Below the pieces are notes generated by a model that saw nothing but the letters and a program-made list of their open reading frames with translations, did not search any database and was not told the DNA's origin. From positions 1 through 13,666 of the forward strand of contig CAAGIT010000082.1 in assembly GCA_900769995.1 (NCBI GenBank): 13,666 nt of DNA, written 5' to 3'. A program made the translations under genes and the position numbers. Of this stretch, positions 1 through 7,539 are shown in pieces. The stretch's first letter is position 1; each line of letters starts with the position of its first letter. Origin of the DNA: an uncultured Oscillospiraceae bacterium. GTDB lineage: Bacteria > Bacillota > Clostridia > Oscillospirales > Oscillospiraceae.

Positions 1-462
1 CAGCAGAAAGCCCGTCATCAACGTGTCCACGATCTGATGAACATAGTTTCCCATCGTAGACACATCGTCCGTCATGCGCGAAAGCACGTCACCGACAGGT
101 GTCTGATCGACATAGCTGACCGGCAGACGCTTGATTTTATCGGAAATACGAATACGCAGGGTGCAGGTAAAATAACGGCTGACGATTTTGTTGAGCATCA
201 GCATTTTGAGATAGGAAAACAGGCTCCAGCCCAAATAGACCAGCAGCAGCCACCCGAGCTGCGGCAGCAGTGCCGCAATCAGATCGCCCCGGAAGGTTCC
301 GTTCCAGTAGGCATAGAGCTGATCGATGAGGGAACCGAGCAGCTTCGGCTCTACGACCGAACAGACAATTACGCAGCAGCACAGCAGGCAGGCCAAAATC
401 AGCCATTTCCAAATCGGCTTTGCCTCCATCAGCAGGCGGCGAATGATACGCTCTTTTTTCAT
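1..462 (-). CDS. ABC exporter half-transporter, N-terminal part (cut by left window edge)
   Basis: The first 154 codons of an ABC exporter subunit are visible, and the gene continues past position 1. The start is ATG at 462-460, overlapping the stop of the upstream ABC gene as ATGA. A good Shine-Dalgarno (GGGAGGTGG) sits 6 bases before it, so translation is probably coupled. The fragment begins MKKERIIRRLL and has a hydrophobic first membrane segment at about residues 19-37. A second follows at about 73-95. The cytoplasmic stretch then contains the signature VGDVLSRMTDDV (about residues 128-139), typical of type IV ABC exporter membrane domains. The ATPase domain lies outside the window. By analogy with BmrD, LmrD and TM288 (family knowledge), this would be the partner carrying the catalytically complete Walker B glutamate; that is inference and cannot be seen here. 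The substrate is unknown; drugs, lipids or peptides are all possible. Confidence 0.93.
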   Translation of the reverse strand, partial: MKKERIIRRLLMEAKPIWKWLILACLLCCCVIVCSVVEPKLLGSLIDQLYAYWNGTFRGDLIAALLPQLGWLLLVYLGWSLFSYLKMLMLNKIVSRYFTCTLRIRISDKIKRLPVSYVDQTPVGDVLSRMTDDVSTMGNYVHQIVDTLMTGFLL

Positions 463-2180
463 TTCGTGCCACCTCCCGTCTGAGAGGCATAGATTTCCTG
501 ATAGATCTTGCAGCGTTCCAAAAGCTCCTCATGCCTGCCGCTGTCGATGAGCTTGCCCCGATCCATCACAAAAATGCAGTCGGCGCTCATCGCAGAGGTG
601 ACACGCTGGGTCACGACAAGCTGCGTTCTTCCCTCGGTTTTTTTGTTCAATGCCGCGCGCAGATTCTTTTCCGTCAGGAAATCCAGTGCGGAGAAGCTGT
701 CATCGAAGATATAGATGGGTGCCTCCTTCACGATGGCGCGGGCAATGGAAAGCCGCTGCTTCTGACCGCCGGAGAGGTTTTTGCCCGCCTGACGAATTTC
801 ATATGCAAAGCCGCCCTCACAGCCTTCGATAAAGCCCGAAAGCTGTGCGATTTCAGCCGCCTGTGCAAGCTCCTCCTGCGTGGCATCCGGCTTGCCCATG
901 CGGATGTTCTCTCCGATGGTGCCGGTATAGATCGCAGCTCCCTGCAGGACGCTGCTGATATTGCGGCGCAGGGTGTGCTTGCTCAGCTCCCGTGTCGATT
1001 TCCCGTCGAACAGAACCCTGCCCTGGGTCGGCTGTCGGAAGCCTAGGAGCATCGAAACGAGCGTGCTCTTACCGCTGCCGGTGCCGCCGATGACGGAGAC
1101 CTTCTGTCCCTTATGGATCTTCAGAGATACATGGCTCAGGGCATCCTGCGAACCGCCATAGGAAAAGCTGACATCGTCAAATTCAATTTCGCCGGTCAGA
1201 TCGCACTGCTCCCCTACATTCGGGTCGCCCATGCCCTCGGCATGGAACACCTGTCCGATACGGTTTGCGGCGATTTGTGCGTGCGGATACATGACAATGG
1301 CAAACGATGCCATGACCACGCCGTTCATGACCAAAATAAAATACTGGACAATGGCAAAAATGTCGCCCGCACTGAGGCTTGCCGCTCCGCTCGTCATCTG
1401 CAGACCGCCGAAATAAATCACAAGCACAATGGCGACGTTCAGCAGCAGCATGGACAGCGGATTGATTATCCCCATCGTCACATTGCCCTTGATGATCGCC
1501 TCTGCCATCACGTGCGTTGCATCGGCAATGCGCCCGTGCTCGTGCGGCTCGGATCGAAAGGCACGGATCACACGAATACCGCGCAGACGCTCGCGCATGA
1601 TGCCGTTCTGCTTGTCGATATATTCGTCCGATTTTACCCAGAGCGGCATGACCCGCTTGCCGATCAGCACGACAGCAACAAGGATCACCGGCACAAACGC
1701 CAAAAGGATCAGCGACAGTGTCACGCTTTTGCTCATGGCAAGAATGACACCGCCGAAGAACAGCATCGGAATCGTCGCGACCGTACCGGCAAGCATGGAC
1801 GATATCCAGGAAACGGTTTCCGTATCGTGGGTTGCACGGGTGACCAGTGCCGCCGTGCCCAGCTCGCCGAATTCTTCAAAGGAAAATGTGTTGACCTTGC
1901 GGAATACATCCGCGCGAAGATCGGAGCAGAAGGATGCCGTCACCCCGGAGGAAAGCTTGGTCGCGTAAATAATACTGCCGAGACTCGCGGCAGCAACCGC
2001 AAGCATCAGACCGCAGTGCGTGAGTATATAAGCGAAATCCTTGTTTTTGATGCCGTTGTCCAACACATTTGACATGATCGTCGGAAGCAGCAGATCGCAA
2101 AACGTGGAAATCGACACAAACAGCATCGCAATCAACAGCTTGCGCGTATATGGTTTCAGATATTTGATAATTCGTTTCAT
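459..2180 (-). CDS. ABC exporter half-transporter with degenerate ATPase site (heterodimeric exporter subunit)
   Basis: This 573-residue protein is full length for a half-transporter. An N-terminal membrane domain of about six helices (residues 15-300) is followed by an ATPase domain (about 330-573). Visible motifs are Walker A GGTGSGKST (365-373), Q-loop Gln413, signature LSGGQ (469-473), Walker B IYIFDD (489-494) and D-loop SALD (497-500). The residue after the Walker B aspartate, normally the catalytic Glu, is Asp494. The switch histidine is replaced by Gln525 (VVTQR). Both changes mark the degenerate-site subunit of heterodimeric exporters such as BmrC, LmrC and TM287 (family knowledge). 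The partner is the next gene, which overlaps it by ATGA. The start at 2180 has only a weak ribosome-binding site. The 96-residue gene ends 61 bases upstream with no clear terminator between, so the two may share a transcript. The substrate cannot be read from the sequence. Confidence 0.95.
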   Translation of the reverse strand: MKRIIKYLKPYTRKLLIAMLFVSISTFCDLLLPTIMSNVLDNGIKNKDFAYILTHCGLMLAVAAASLGSIIYATKLSSGVTASFCSDLRADVFRKVNTFSFEEFGELGTAALVTRATHDTETVSWISSMLAGTVATIPMLFFGGVILAMSKSVTLSLILLAFVPVILVAVVLIGKRVMPLWVKSDEYIDKQNGIMRERLRGIRVIRAFRSEPHEHGRIADATHVMAEAIIKGNVTMGIINPLSMLLLNVAIVLVIYFGGLQMTSGAASLSAGDIFAIVQYFILVMNGVVMASFAIVMYPHAQIAANRIGQVFHAEGMGDPNVGEQCDLTGEIEFDDVSFSYGGSQDALSHVSLKIHKGQKVSVIGGTGSGKSTLVSMLLGFRQPTQGRVLFDGKSTRELSKHTLRRNISSVLQGAAIYTGTIGENIRMGKPDATQEELAQAAEIAQLSGFIEGCEGGFAYEIRQAGKNLSGGQKQRLSIARAIVKEAPIYIFDDSFSALDFLTEKNLRAALNKKTEGRTQLVVTQRVTSAMSADCIFVMDRGKLIDSGRHEELLERCKIYQEIYASQTGGGTK

Positions 2181-2241
2181 ATTCTCATTCTTTCACTGGT
2201 TAAGGACGCTCTGAAAAATACGTCGTCTGTTCCGAGATTCC

Positions 2242-2532
2242 TTAGAAATAGTTGGCACCGCAGAGTACCTCAAAACAGGCATTGACCTCCTCATCGGTAA
2301 ACTGCGCATGGTACGCCGGTGACACGACCAAAGACTCCATGGTCAAGTCTGTCCGACCCGTTGCAACAAGCGCATCGAAGCCATCGGACACCCGGCTGCG
2401 TTTGATATAATCCTTCGCGGCAGAAACCCCGCCATATTTCTCCACCGCTTGGCGGAGACGCATCTGCCGCACACCGCACTGCTCTGCGGCTGTGTCGATC
2501 GCCTTCAACAATGCCGCTGTAAAATCCTTCAT
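2242..2532 (-). CDS. Small conserved-looking protein of unknown function, 96 residues
   Basis: I do not recognise a named family. The reading frame stays open upstream to 2697. ATG 2532-2530 is the start because GGAGGGG lies 6 bases before it and a good promoter (-10 at 2564-2569) lies inside the longer frame. The protein is soluble, mixed charged and helical, with no signal peptide, membrane segment or obvious helix-turn-helix. The C-terminal half (YGGVSAAKDYI, then SDGFDAL, then RTDLTMESLVV, then FTDEEVNACFEVL) resembles a short domain I recall at the C-terminus of many uncharacterised bacterial proteins, with the pattern DGF-x-L, RLDLT-x-E-x-LV, LFT-x-EE. That recollection is unverified. 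It lies directly upstream of, and probably is co-transcribed with, the ABC exporter pair, and is divergent from the cation exporter. Its role is unknown. Confidence 0.8.
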   Translation of the reverse strand: MKDFTAALLKAIDTAAEQCGVRQMRLRQAVEKYGGVSAAKDYIKRSRVSDGFDALVATGRTDLTMESLVVSPAYHAQFTDEEVNACFEVLCGANYF

Positions 2533-2538
2533 TTTTGT

Positions 2539-2545
2539 CCCCTCC
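2539..2545 (-). promoter_or_regulatory. Ribosome-binding site that fixes the start of the 96-residue gene
   Basis: On the minus strand the sequence GGAGGGG stands 6 bases before ATG 2532-2530. This strong match decides against the much longer open frame that reaches 2697. Confidence 0.8.
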
Positions 2546-2563
2546 GAAAACTCTCCTTTTATC

Positions 2564-2592
2564 ATTCTACCATAGAAATCGCAAAATGGAAA
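2564..2592 (-). promoter_or_regulatory. Predicted sigma-A promoter for the 96-residue gene and possibly the ABC exporter
   Basis: On the minus strand a -35 element TTTCCA (2592-2587) and a -10 element TAGAAT (2569-2564) are separated by exactly 17 bases. A TG dinucleotide one base upstream of the -10 makes it an extended -10. Transcription would start near 2557, giving a leader of about 25 bases. No strong terminator is visible between the 96-residue gene and the ABC genes, so the promoter may serve all three. Confidence 0.6.
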
Positions 2593-2634
2593 GCTTGCCC
2601 GCAAAAAATTGTGTACTTTTTCCAAATTATTTAG

Positions 2635-2640
2635 TATAAT
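2635..2640 (+). promoter_or_regulatory. Predicted -10 element for the cation exporter gene
   Basis: A perfect TATAAT lies in an AT-rich stretch. The -35 region is weak: TTGTGT at 2609-2614 gives a long 20-base spacer, while a 17-base spacer gives only TGTACT. Transcription would start near 2647, which makes ATG 2649 effectively leaderless and supports the downstream start at 2679. Confidence 0.55.
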
Positions 2641-2660
2641 GGAAGAATATGAATCTGAAT

Positions 2661-2665
2661 GGAGG
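2661..2665 (+). promoter_or_regulatory. Ribosome-binding site supporting start 2679 of the cation exporter
   Basis: GGAGG precedes ATG 2679 by 13 bases, longer than ideal, but no closer in-frame start exists. The upstream in-frame ATG at 2649 lies before this site and only about two bases from the predicted transcription start. Confidence 0.6.
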
Positions 2666-2678
2666 TAATAGGGTTTCC

Positions 2679-3875
2679 ATGACCGAGTTACTGACACGTC
2701 TTTTTGTAAAAAACCACAGGGACACCGAGAATCCTGTCGTCCGCACCGCTTACGGAAAGCTGGCCGGCTTGGTTGGGATCGTCTGCAACCTGCTGCTCTT
2801 TGCCGGCAAGCTGATCGCGGGTCTGCTCTCGGGTTCTGTTTCCATTACCGCCGATGCGGTAAACAACCTTTCCGATGCCTCGTCCTCTTTGGTCACCCTG
2901 ATCGGCTTCAAGCTCGCGGAACGTCCTGCCGACGAGGAGCATCCCTACGGACACGCCCGCATTGAGTATCTTACGGGGCTTGCCGTTGCCGCGCTCATCC
3001 TGATTATCGGTTTCCAGCTCGGTAAAAGCTCGCTGGAGAAAATCATTACGCCGGAGAAGGTCGGTTTTTCCCTCATCACGCTGGTGATTTTGGTCGCTTC
3101 CATCCTTGTCAAGCTTTGGATGGCACTGTTTTGCAGGAAGCTGGGTAAAAAAATCGGCTCAACCACGCTGACCGCCACCGCCGCTGACAGCCGCAACGAT
3201 GTGATCGCCACTGCCGCAGTTTTGCTCGGATGCCTGATCGGACACTATTTTGACCTGCACATTGACGGCTATATCGGTATGCTTGTCGCACTGTTTATTC
3301 TCTACTCCGGCGTGATGATCGCCAAGGATACCATCAGCCCGCTGCTGGGTGAGCCTGCCGACCCCGCACTGGTGAGGCAGATCTCCGATGTGATTCTCTC
3401 GCACGATAAGATTTTGGGCATCCACGATCTGATGGTGCACGACTACGGCCCCGGGCAGTGCTTTGCTTCTGTCCACGCGGAGATGTCCGTAACGGACGAT
3501 CCGTTGGTCTGCCACGACATCATCGATGACATCGAGCGCGATGTCCTGCGGGAGCTGCGTGTACATCTGGTCATCCACTACGATCCCATCGTGACCGATG
3601 ATGAGGAGCTGAATCATATGCACGCGTTGGTCACTGAGGAAATCCATAAGATCGATGCCGCTCTCCAGCTCCATGATTTCCGCATGGTGCGCGGTCCCGG
3701 ACATACCAATCTGATTTTTGATTTGGTCATCCCCTTCTCGATGGCAAACCAGACGGCGTCCCTGAAAAAGCAGATTGACGAGCGTGTCCAGTTCGAGGAT
3801 CAAAAATACTACACCGTCATCACCTTCGATGTGGCGCCGCAGGGTCAGTTTAGCATAAAGCACAACAAAAGTTAA
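2679..3875 (+). CDS. Cation diffusion facilitator family exporter, possibly for manganese
   Basis: This 398-residue integral membrane protein would export divalent metal ions in exchange for protons. It has about six membrane helices in residues 28-215 and a long cytoplasmic C-terminal domain (about 215-398), as in the clostridial branch of the family. The family motif of helix 2, SITADAVNNLSD, is followed by HPYGH (88-92). Aligned by eye to E. coli YiiP, the transport site reads Asn62-x3-Asp66 in helix 2 and Asp170-x3-Asp174 in helix 5. YiiP uses Asp-Asp and His-Asp for zinc. The His-to-Asp change in helix 5 is known from manganese transporters of this family, including pneumococcal MntE, so Mn(II) is the inferred substrate; Fe(II) or Zn(II) remain possible. 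The frame is open from ATG 2649, but promoter and ribosome-binding positions favour 2679. It stands alone, divergent from the 96-residue gene. Confidence 0.92.
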   Translation: MTELLTRLFVKNHRDTENPVVRTAYGKLAGLVGIVCNLLLFAGKLIAGLLSGSVSITADAVNNLSDASSSLVTLIGFKLAERPADEEHPYGHARIEYLTGLAVAALILIIGFQLGKSSLEKIITPEKVGFSLITLVILVASILVKLWMALFCRKLGKKIGSTTLTATAADSRNDVIATAAVLLGCLIGHYFDLHIDGYIGMLVALFILYSGVMIAKDTISPLLGEPADPALVRQISDVILSHDKILGIHDLMVHDYGPGQCFASVHAEMSVTDDPLVCHDIIDDIERDVLRELRVHLVIHYDPIVTDDEELNHMHALVTEEIHKIDAALQLHDFRMVRGPGHTNLIFDLVIPFSMANQTASLKKQIDERVQFEDQKYYTVITFDVAPQGQFSIKHNKS

Positions 3876-3966
3876 GCAACCGGACGTTGTACAACCACCA
3901 GTTTGGCGATAATTTTGAATTTTCTGTAAGCAATTGCGATTCCCGCTTTTTTTCAAACGATATTTA

Positions 3967-3975
3967 TGTTATAAT
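3967..3975 (+). promoter_or_regulatory. Predicted extended -10 promoter element upstream of secA
   Basis: TGTTATAAT is a perfect TATAAT with the extended TGn. The -35 region is only a T-rich run (3947-3953), which is tolerable with an extended -10. Transcription would start near 3982, leaving a leader of about 30 bases before secA. Confidence 0.6.
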
Positions 3976-4012
3976 CAGTAAAATTCAGTTCAGATGAAAG
4001 GTTTTTGTCACT

Positions 4013-6733
4013 ATGGGATTGATTTCAAAAATTTTCGGCACACGCTCGGAACGCGAAGTGAAAAAGCTGATGCCGATCGTGGATAAAATTGAGGCCTTGG
4101 GCGAGGAGATCGGCAAGCTGTCCAACGAACAGCTTCGCGGCAAGACCGCCGAATTTAAGTCCCGATATCAGGCGGGCGAAACGCTGGACGAGCTTCTGCC
4201 CGAGGCGTTTGCCGTCTGCCGTGAGGCTGCCGACCGTGTTTTGGGTATGCGCCCGTATCGGGTTCAGCTCATCGGCGGCATTGTCCTGCATCAGGGCCGC
4301 ATCGCGGAAATGAAAACCGGCGAAGGCAAGACCCTTGTTGCGATCCTTCCCGCTTACCTCAACGCGCTCGCCGGCGACGGCGTGCATATCGTCACGGTCA
4401 ACGACTATTTGGCAAAGCGCGACTCGGAATGGATGGGCAAGGTCTATCGTTTCCTCGGTCTGACCGTGGGTCTGATTGTCCACGACCTCAAGCCCAATCA
4501 GCGTCGGGAGGCATACAACGCCGACATCACCTACTGCACCAACAATGAGCTGGGCTTCGACTATCTGCGTGACAATATGGCGCTTTACAAGGCGGACATG
4601 GTGCAGCGCGGGCATAACTTTGCCATCGTGGACGAGGTGGACTCCATCCTCATCGACGAGGCCAGAACGCCGCTTATTATCTCCGGCAAGGGCGAGGAGT
4701 CCACAAAGCTCTATGAAATGGCAGACTTCTTCGTTTCCGGTCTGCGGAAAAAAGTCTTTGCCACCACCAACGAAAAGGAAGAGCAGGACGATCTTGACTG
4801 CGACTACTACATTGACGAAAAGGCGCGCACTGCCTCTCTGACCGCCAGCGGCATTGCCAAAGCCGAAAAATTCTTTGCCGTGGAAAACCTCGGCGACATC
4901 GAAAACACCACGCTGGTACACCACATCAATCAGGCGATGAAAGCACGCGGTATTATGAAGCGCGACATTGACTACGTCGTTAAGGACGGACAGGTCATCA
5001 TCGTGGATGAATTTACCGGACGTCTGATGTACGGCAGACGCTATAACGAGGGTCTGCATCAGGCGATCGAGGCCAAAGAGGGCGTCTCCGTCGCGAGCGA
5101 GAACAAAACGCTTGCGACCATCACCTTCCAGAATTTCTTCCGTCTGTACAGCAAGCTCTCCGGCATGACCGGCACCGCGCTGACCGAGGAAGAGGAGTTC
5201 AGCGCGATCTATAACCTTGATATTGTCGAGATTCCCACCAATAAGCCGGTGATCCGTAAGGATCAGAATGATGCCGTCTACAAGACCGAGGCAGGTAAAT
5301 TCCGCGCGGTGATCGCGCAGATCAAGGAATGCCACGCCAAGGGCCAGCCGGTGTTGGTCGGTACGGTTTCCATCGAAAAATCCGAGCTGCTGTCCAAGCT
5401 GCTCCGCCGCGAGGGTGTTGCACATACGGTTTTGAACGCCAAGCATCACGAAAAAGAAGCCGAGATCGTTGCGCAGGCAGGTAAATTCGGCGCCGTTACC
5501 ATCTCAACCAACATGGCCGGCCGTGGTACGGATATTATGCTCGGCGGCAACGCCGAATTTATGGCGCTTTCCGATCTGCGCAAGCAGGAGCTTTCCGACG
5601 AGCTGATCGCGGAGGCAAATTCCTACGCAGACACCGATGATCCCGAAATTTTGGCAGCCCGTGCCGCATTCAAGGAGGCTTATGCCCGTCATAAGCTCGC
5701 CGTGGACGAGGAAGCCGCGCGTGTACGCGAGGTTGGCGGTCTGTTTATCATCGGCACGGAACGCCACGAATCCCGACGCATCGACAACCAGCTCCGCGGC
5801 CGTTCCGGTCGTCAGGGCGACCCCGGCGAAACCCGATTCTTCCTCTCTCTCGAGGACGATGTCATGCGCCTGTTCGGCTCCGAACGCATCATGGGCATGA
5901 TGAACAGTCTGGGTCTGGACGAGGACACCCCGATCAACGCCAAAATGCTGTCCGGCGCGATTGAAAACGCACAAAAAACCGTGGAAAGCCGGAACTTCCA
6001 ATCGCGTAAGAACGTGTTGGAATACGACGATGTCATGAATACCCAGCGCACTGTGATCTACGAGCAGCGCCAAAAGGTGCTCAACGGCGAGGATCTCTCG
6101 GCAACCATTGAGGTCATGGTGCAGCACGTCATCACCACCGAGGTCGAGGATGCCTTCGGCTCTGCGGAAACCAACCCCATCGAAGCTCTGAAAGCAAAAT
6201 TCGACGGCATCTACTTCCCCAAGGGCAGCTTTGCGCCCGATGCGGATATCGACAAGGACGCTGCTGCGGAGCTGCTCAGCAAGCTGTTCCACGAAGCCTA
6301 TGCCGCACGCGAGAAGGAGTTCGGCTCGGAGCGTATGCGCGAGATCGAACGTGTCATTCTTCTGCGCGTGGTAGACGAATATTGGATGGACAATATCGAT
6401 GCCATGGATGATCTGAAGCAGGGCATCCGTCTGCGTGCCTACGGTCAGACCGACCCCGTCATCGCCTATAAGCGCGAGGGCTTTATGATGTTCGACGGCA
6501 TGATTAACGCCATACGCGAGGAAACCGTCCGCCGTCTGTATACCTTCCGTCTGCGCACAAACGAGGAGGTTCGCCGTCAGCAGGTCGCCAAGATCACGGG
6601 CACCGGCGACAGCGACAAAACCGTGAAAAAGCAGCCGGTCAAGAAGGTCAAGATCGGCGCGAATGACCCGTGTCCCTGCGGCAGTGGCAAGAAGTATAAG
6701 CAGTGCTGCCGGGATAAGGACGAGGCAAAGTGA
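4013..6733 (+). CDS. secA: Protein translocase ATPase SecA
   Basis: SecA is the ATPase motor that drives unfolded preproteins through the SecYEG channel at the cytoplasmic membrane. The protein is 906 residues and complete. Walker A MKTGEGKT is at 100-107, DEVD (Walker B/DEAD-like) at 207-210, DEARTPLIISG follows, GMTGTA is at 384-389, NMAGRGTDIMLGG at 500-512 and QLRGRSGRQGDPG at 593-605. The C-terminus keeps the zinc-binding tail with Cys887, Cys889, Cys898 and Cys899, the site known to contact SecB or lipid in other bacteria. Compared from memory with B. subtilis SecA (841 residues), an insertion of about 60 residues lies in the second nucleotide-binding domain, roughly 512-575. The ribosome-binding site before ATG 4013 is modest (GAAAGG, 11 bases away). 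The stop overlaps the pgeF start as TGATG. This is first gene of a three-gene operon. Confidence 0.99.
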   Translation: MGLISKIFGTRSEREVKKLMPIVDKIEALGEEIGKLSNEQLRGKTAEFKSRYQAGETLDELLPEAFAVCREAADRVLGMRPYRVQLIGGIVLHQGRIAEMKTGEGKTLVAILPAYLNALAGDGVHIVTVNDYLAKRDSEWMGKVYRFLGLTVGLIVHDLKPNQRREAYNADITYCTNNELGFDYLRDNMALYKADMVQRGHNFAIVDEVDSILIDEARTPLIISGKGEESTKLYEMADFFVSGLRKKVFATTNEKEEQDDLDCDYYIDEKARTASLTASGIAKAEKFFAVENLGDIENTTLVHHINQAMKARGIMKRDIDYVVKDGQVIIVDEFTGRLMYGRRYNEGLHQAIEAKEGVSVASENKTLATITFQNFFRLYSKLSGMTGTALTEEEEFSAIYNLDIVEIPTNKPVIRKDQNDAVYKTEAGKFRAVIAQIKECHAKGQPVLVGTVSIEKSELLSKLLRREGVAHTVLNAKHHEKEAEIVAQAGKFGAVTISTNMAGRGTDIMLGGNAEFMALSDLRKQELSDELIAEANSYADTDDPEILAARAAFKEAYARHKLAVDEEAARVREVGGLFIIGTERHESRRIDNQLRGRSGRQGDPGETRFFLSLEDDVMRLFGSERIMGMMNSLGLDEDTPINAKMLSGAIENAQKTVESRNFQSRKNVLEYDDVMNTQRTVIYEQRQKVLNGEDLSATIEVMVQHVITTEVEDAFGSAETNPIEALKAKFDGIYFPKGSFAPDADIDKDAAAELLSKLFHEAYAAREKEFGSERMREIERVILLRVVDEYWMDNIDAMDDLKQGIRLRAYGQTDPVIAYKREGFMMFDGMINAIREETVRRLYTFRLRTNEEVRRQQVAKITGTGDSDKTVKKQPVKKVKIGANDPCPCGSGKKYKQCCRDKDEAK

Positions 6734-7539
6734 TGGGACTTTATGTAAACCACAAGGGAGCTTTGGAATACCTCACGGCTCCCCTTCTCTCCGAAACGCC
6801 GCACTGCTTTTCCACACGCTTCGGCGGTGTCAGTGAGGGCTGTTTGGAATCGCTGAATCTCGGCGTTCACCTCGGAGATGCACCCGAAAATGTGATGGAA
6901 AACTACCGCATTTTGGGCGAAGCCGTCGGATTCAAACCCGAGCACACGGTATTCACCAAGCAGGTGCATTCCGATATTGTCGAGGTCGTCGGAAAGCAGG
7001 AACGCGGCCGTGGGCTGCTTCGACCGGTGGAAAACGCCTGCGACGGCTTGATTACCAACGAAACCGACGTGGTTTTGACGGTTTTTTCCGCCGACTGCAC
7101 GCCGGTGCTGCTCTTTGACCCTGTTTTGCGCGTGATCGGCGCTGTCCATGCCGGCTGGCGCGGTACCGCCGCAAAAATTCCCGCACGGGCTGTCGAAAAA
7201 ATGATTGCGGTCTACGGCTGCCGTCCGGAGAATATCCGCGCTGCCATCGGCCCGTGCATTTCGCAATGCTGCTTTGAAACCGACAATGATGTCCCGAATG
7301 CGATGATCGATGCCTTTGGAAATGCCGCGAACGAAGCGACCCGCAGTGTTGGGCAAAAATATTATGTAAACTTAAAGCTGCTCAACGCACTGGCTTTGCG
7401 CGAAGTCGGCGTGACGATGATCGACATTGCCGAGGAATGTACCGCCTGTGAACCGCATCGCTTTTGGTCGCACCGCAAGGTCGGCAATCAGCGCGGTTCC
7501 CTGGCGGCAATGATCGGATTGCGAGGTGATGCAACATGA
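6733..7539 (+). CDS. pgeF: Peptidoglycan editing factor PgeF (YfiH/laccase-domain family)
   Basis: This 268-residue cytoplasmic protein belongs to the YfiH family (multicopper polyphenol oxidoreductase fold). In E. coli PgeF keeps wrongly built muropeptides (L-Ser in place of L-Ala) out of peptidoglycan. Purified homologues also show purine nucleoside phosphorylase/adenosine deaminase activity. The metal or active-site triad is intact: His79 (KQVHSD), Cys122 (FSADC) and His139 (VHAGWRGT). Other family marks are FSTRFGGVS at 26-34, DGLITN at about 104-109, IGPCIS, and FWSHR near the end. ATG 6733 overlaps the secA stop as TGATG, with GAGG 7 bases upstream. An in-frame GTG at 6730 could add one residue. 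The stop overlaps the next gene as ATGA. Coupling to secA suggests a shared envelope-growth expression programme (inference). Confidence 0.96.
   Translation: MGLYVNHKGALEYLTAPLLSETPHCFSTRFGGVSEGCLESLNLGVHLGDAPENVMENYRILGEAVGFKPEHTVFTKQVHSDIVEVVGKQERGRGLLRPVENACDGLITNETDVVLTVFSADCTPVLLFDPVLRVIGAVHAGWRGTAAKIPARAVEKMIAVYGCRPENIRAAIGPCISQCCFETDNDVPNAMIDAFGNAANEATRSVGQKYYVNLKLLNALALREVGVTMIDIAEECTACEPHRFWSHRKVGNQRGSLAAMIGLRGDAT

Noticed and set aside
1113..2072. A 319-residue open frame on the plus strand opposite the ABC exporter gene
   Set aside because: Low-complexity, His/Arg/Gln-rich translation with no family motif, fully antisense to a gene with clear ABC motifs; an effect of codon bias.
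2242..2697. Longer 151-residue version of the 96-residue protein
   Set aside because: The extra N-terminus would cross the predicted promoter and the opposite gene's leader; the strong ribosome-binding site favours ATG 2532.
3886..3895. Perfect 10-base palindrome GTTGTACAAC just after the cation exporter gene
   Set aside because: Too short and isolated to call an operator; no second copy was noticed near either promoter.
3928..3953. Possible terminator of the cation exporter: AAGC/GCTT ends followed by seven T
   Set aside because: The stem is only 3-4 base pairs, so termination here is doubtful; secA may receive some read-through.
4025..5449. A 474-residue open frame on the minus strand opposite secA
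   Set aside because: Mirror frame of a conserved gene; its translation shows no recognisable domain and it has no matching ribosome-binding site and promoter context.
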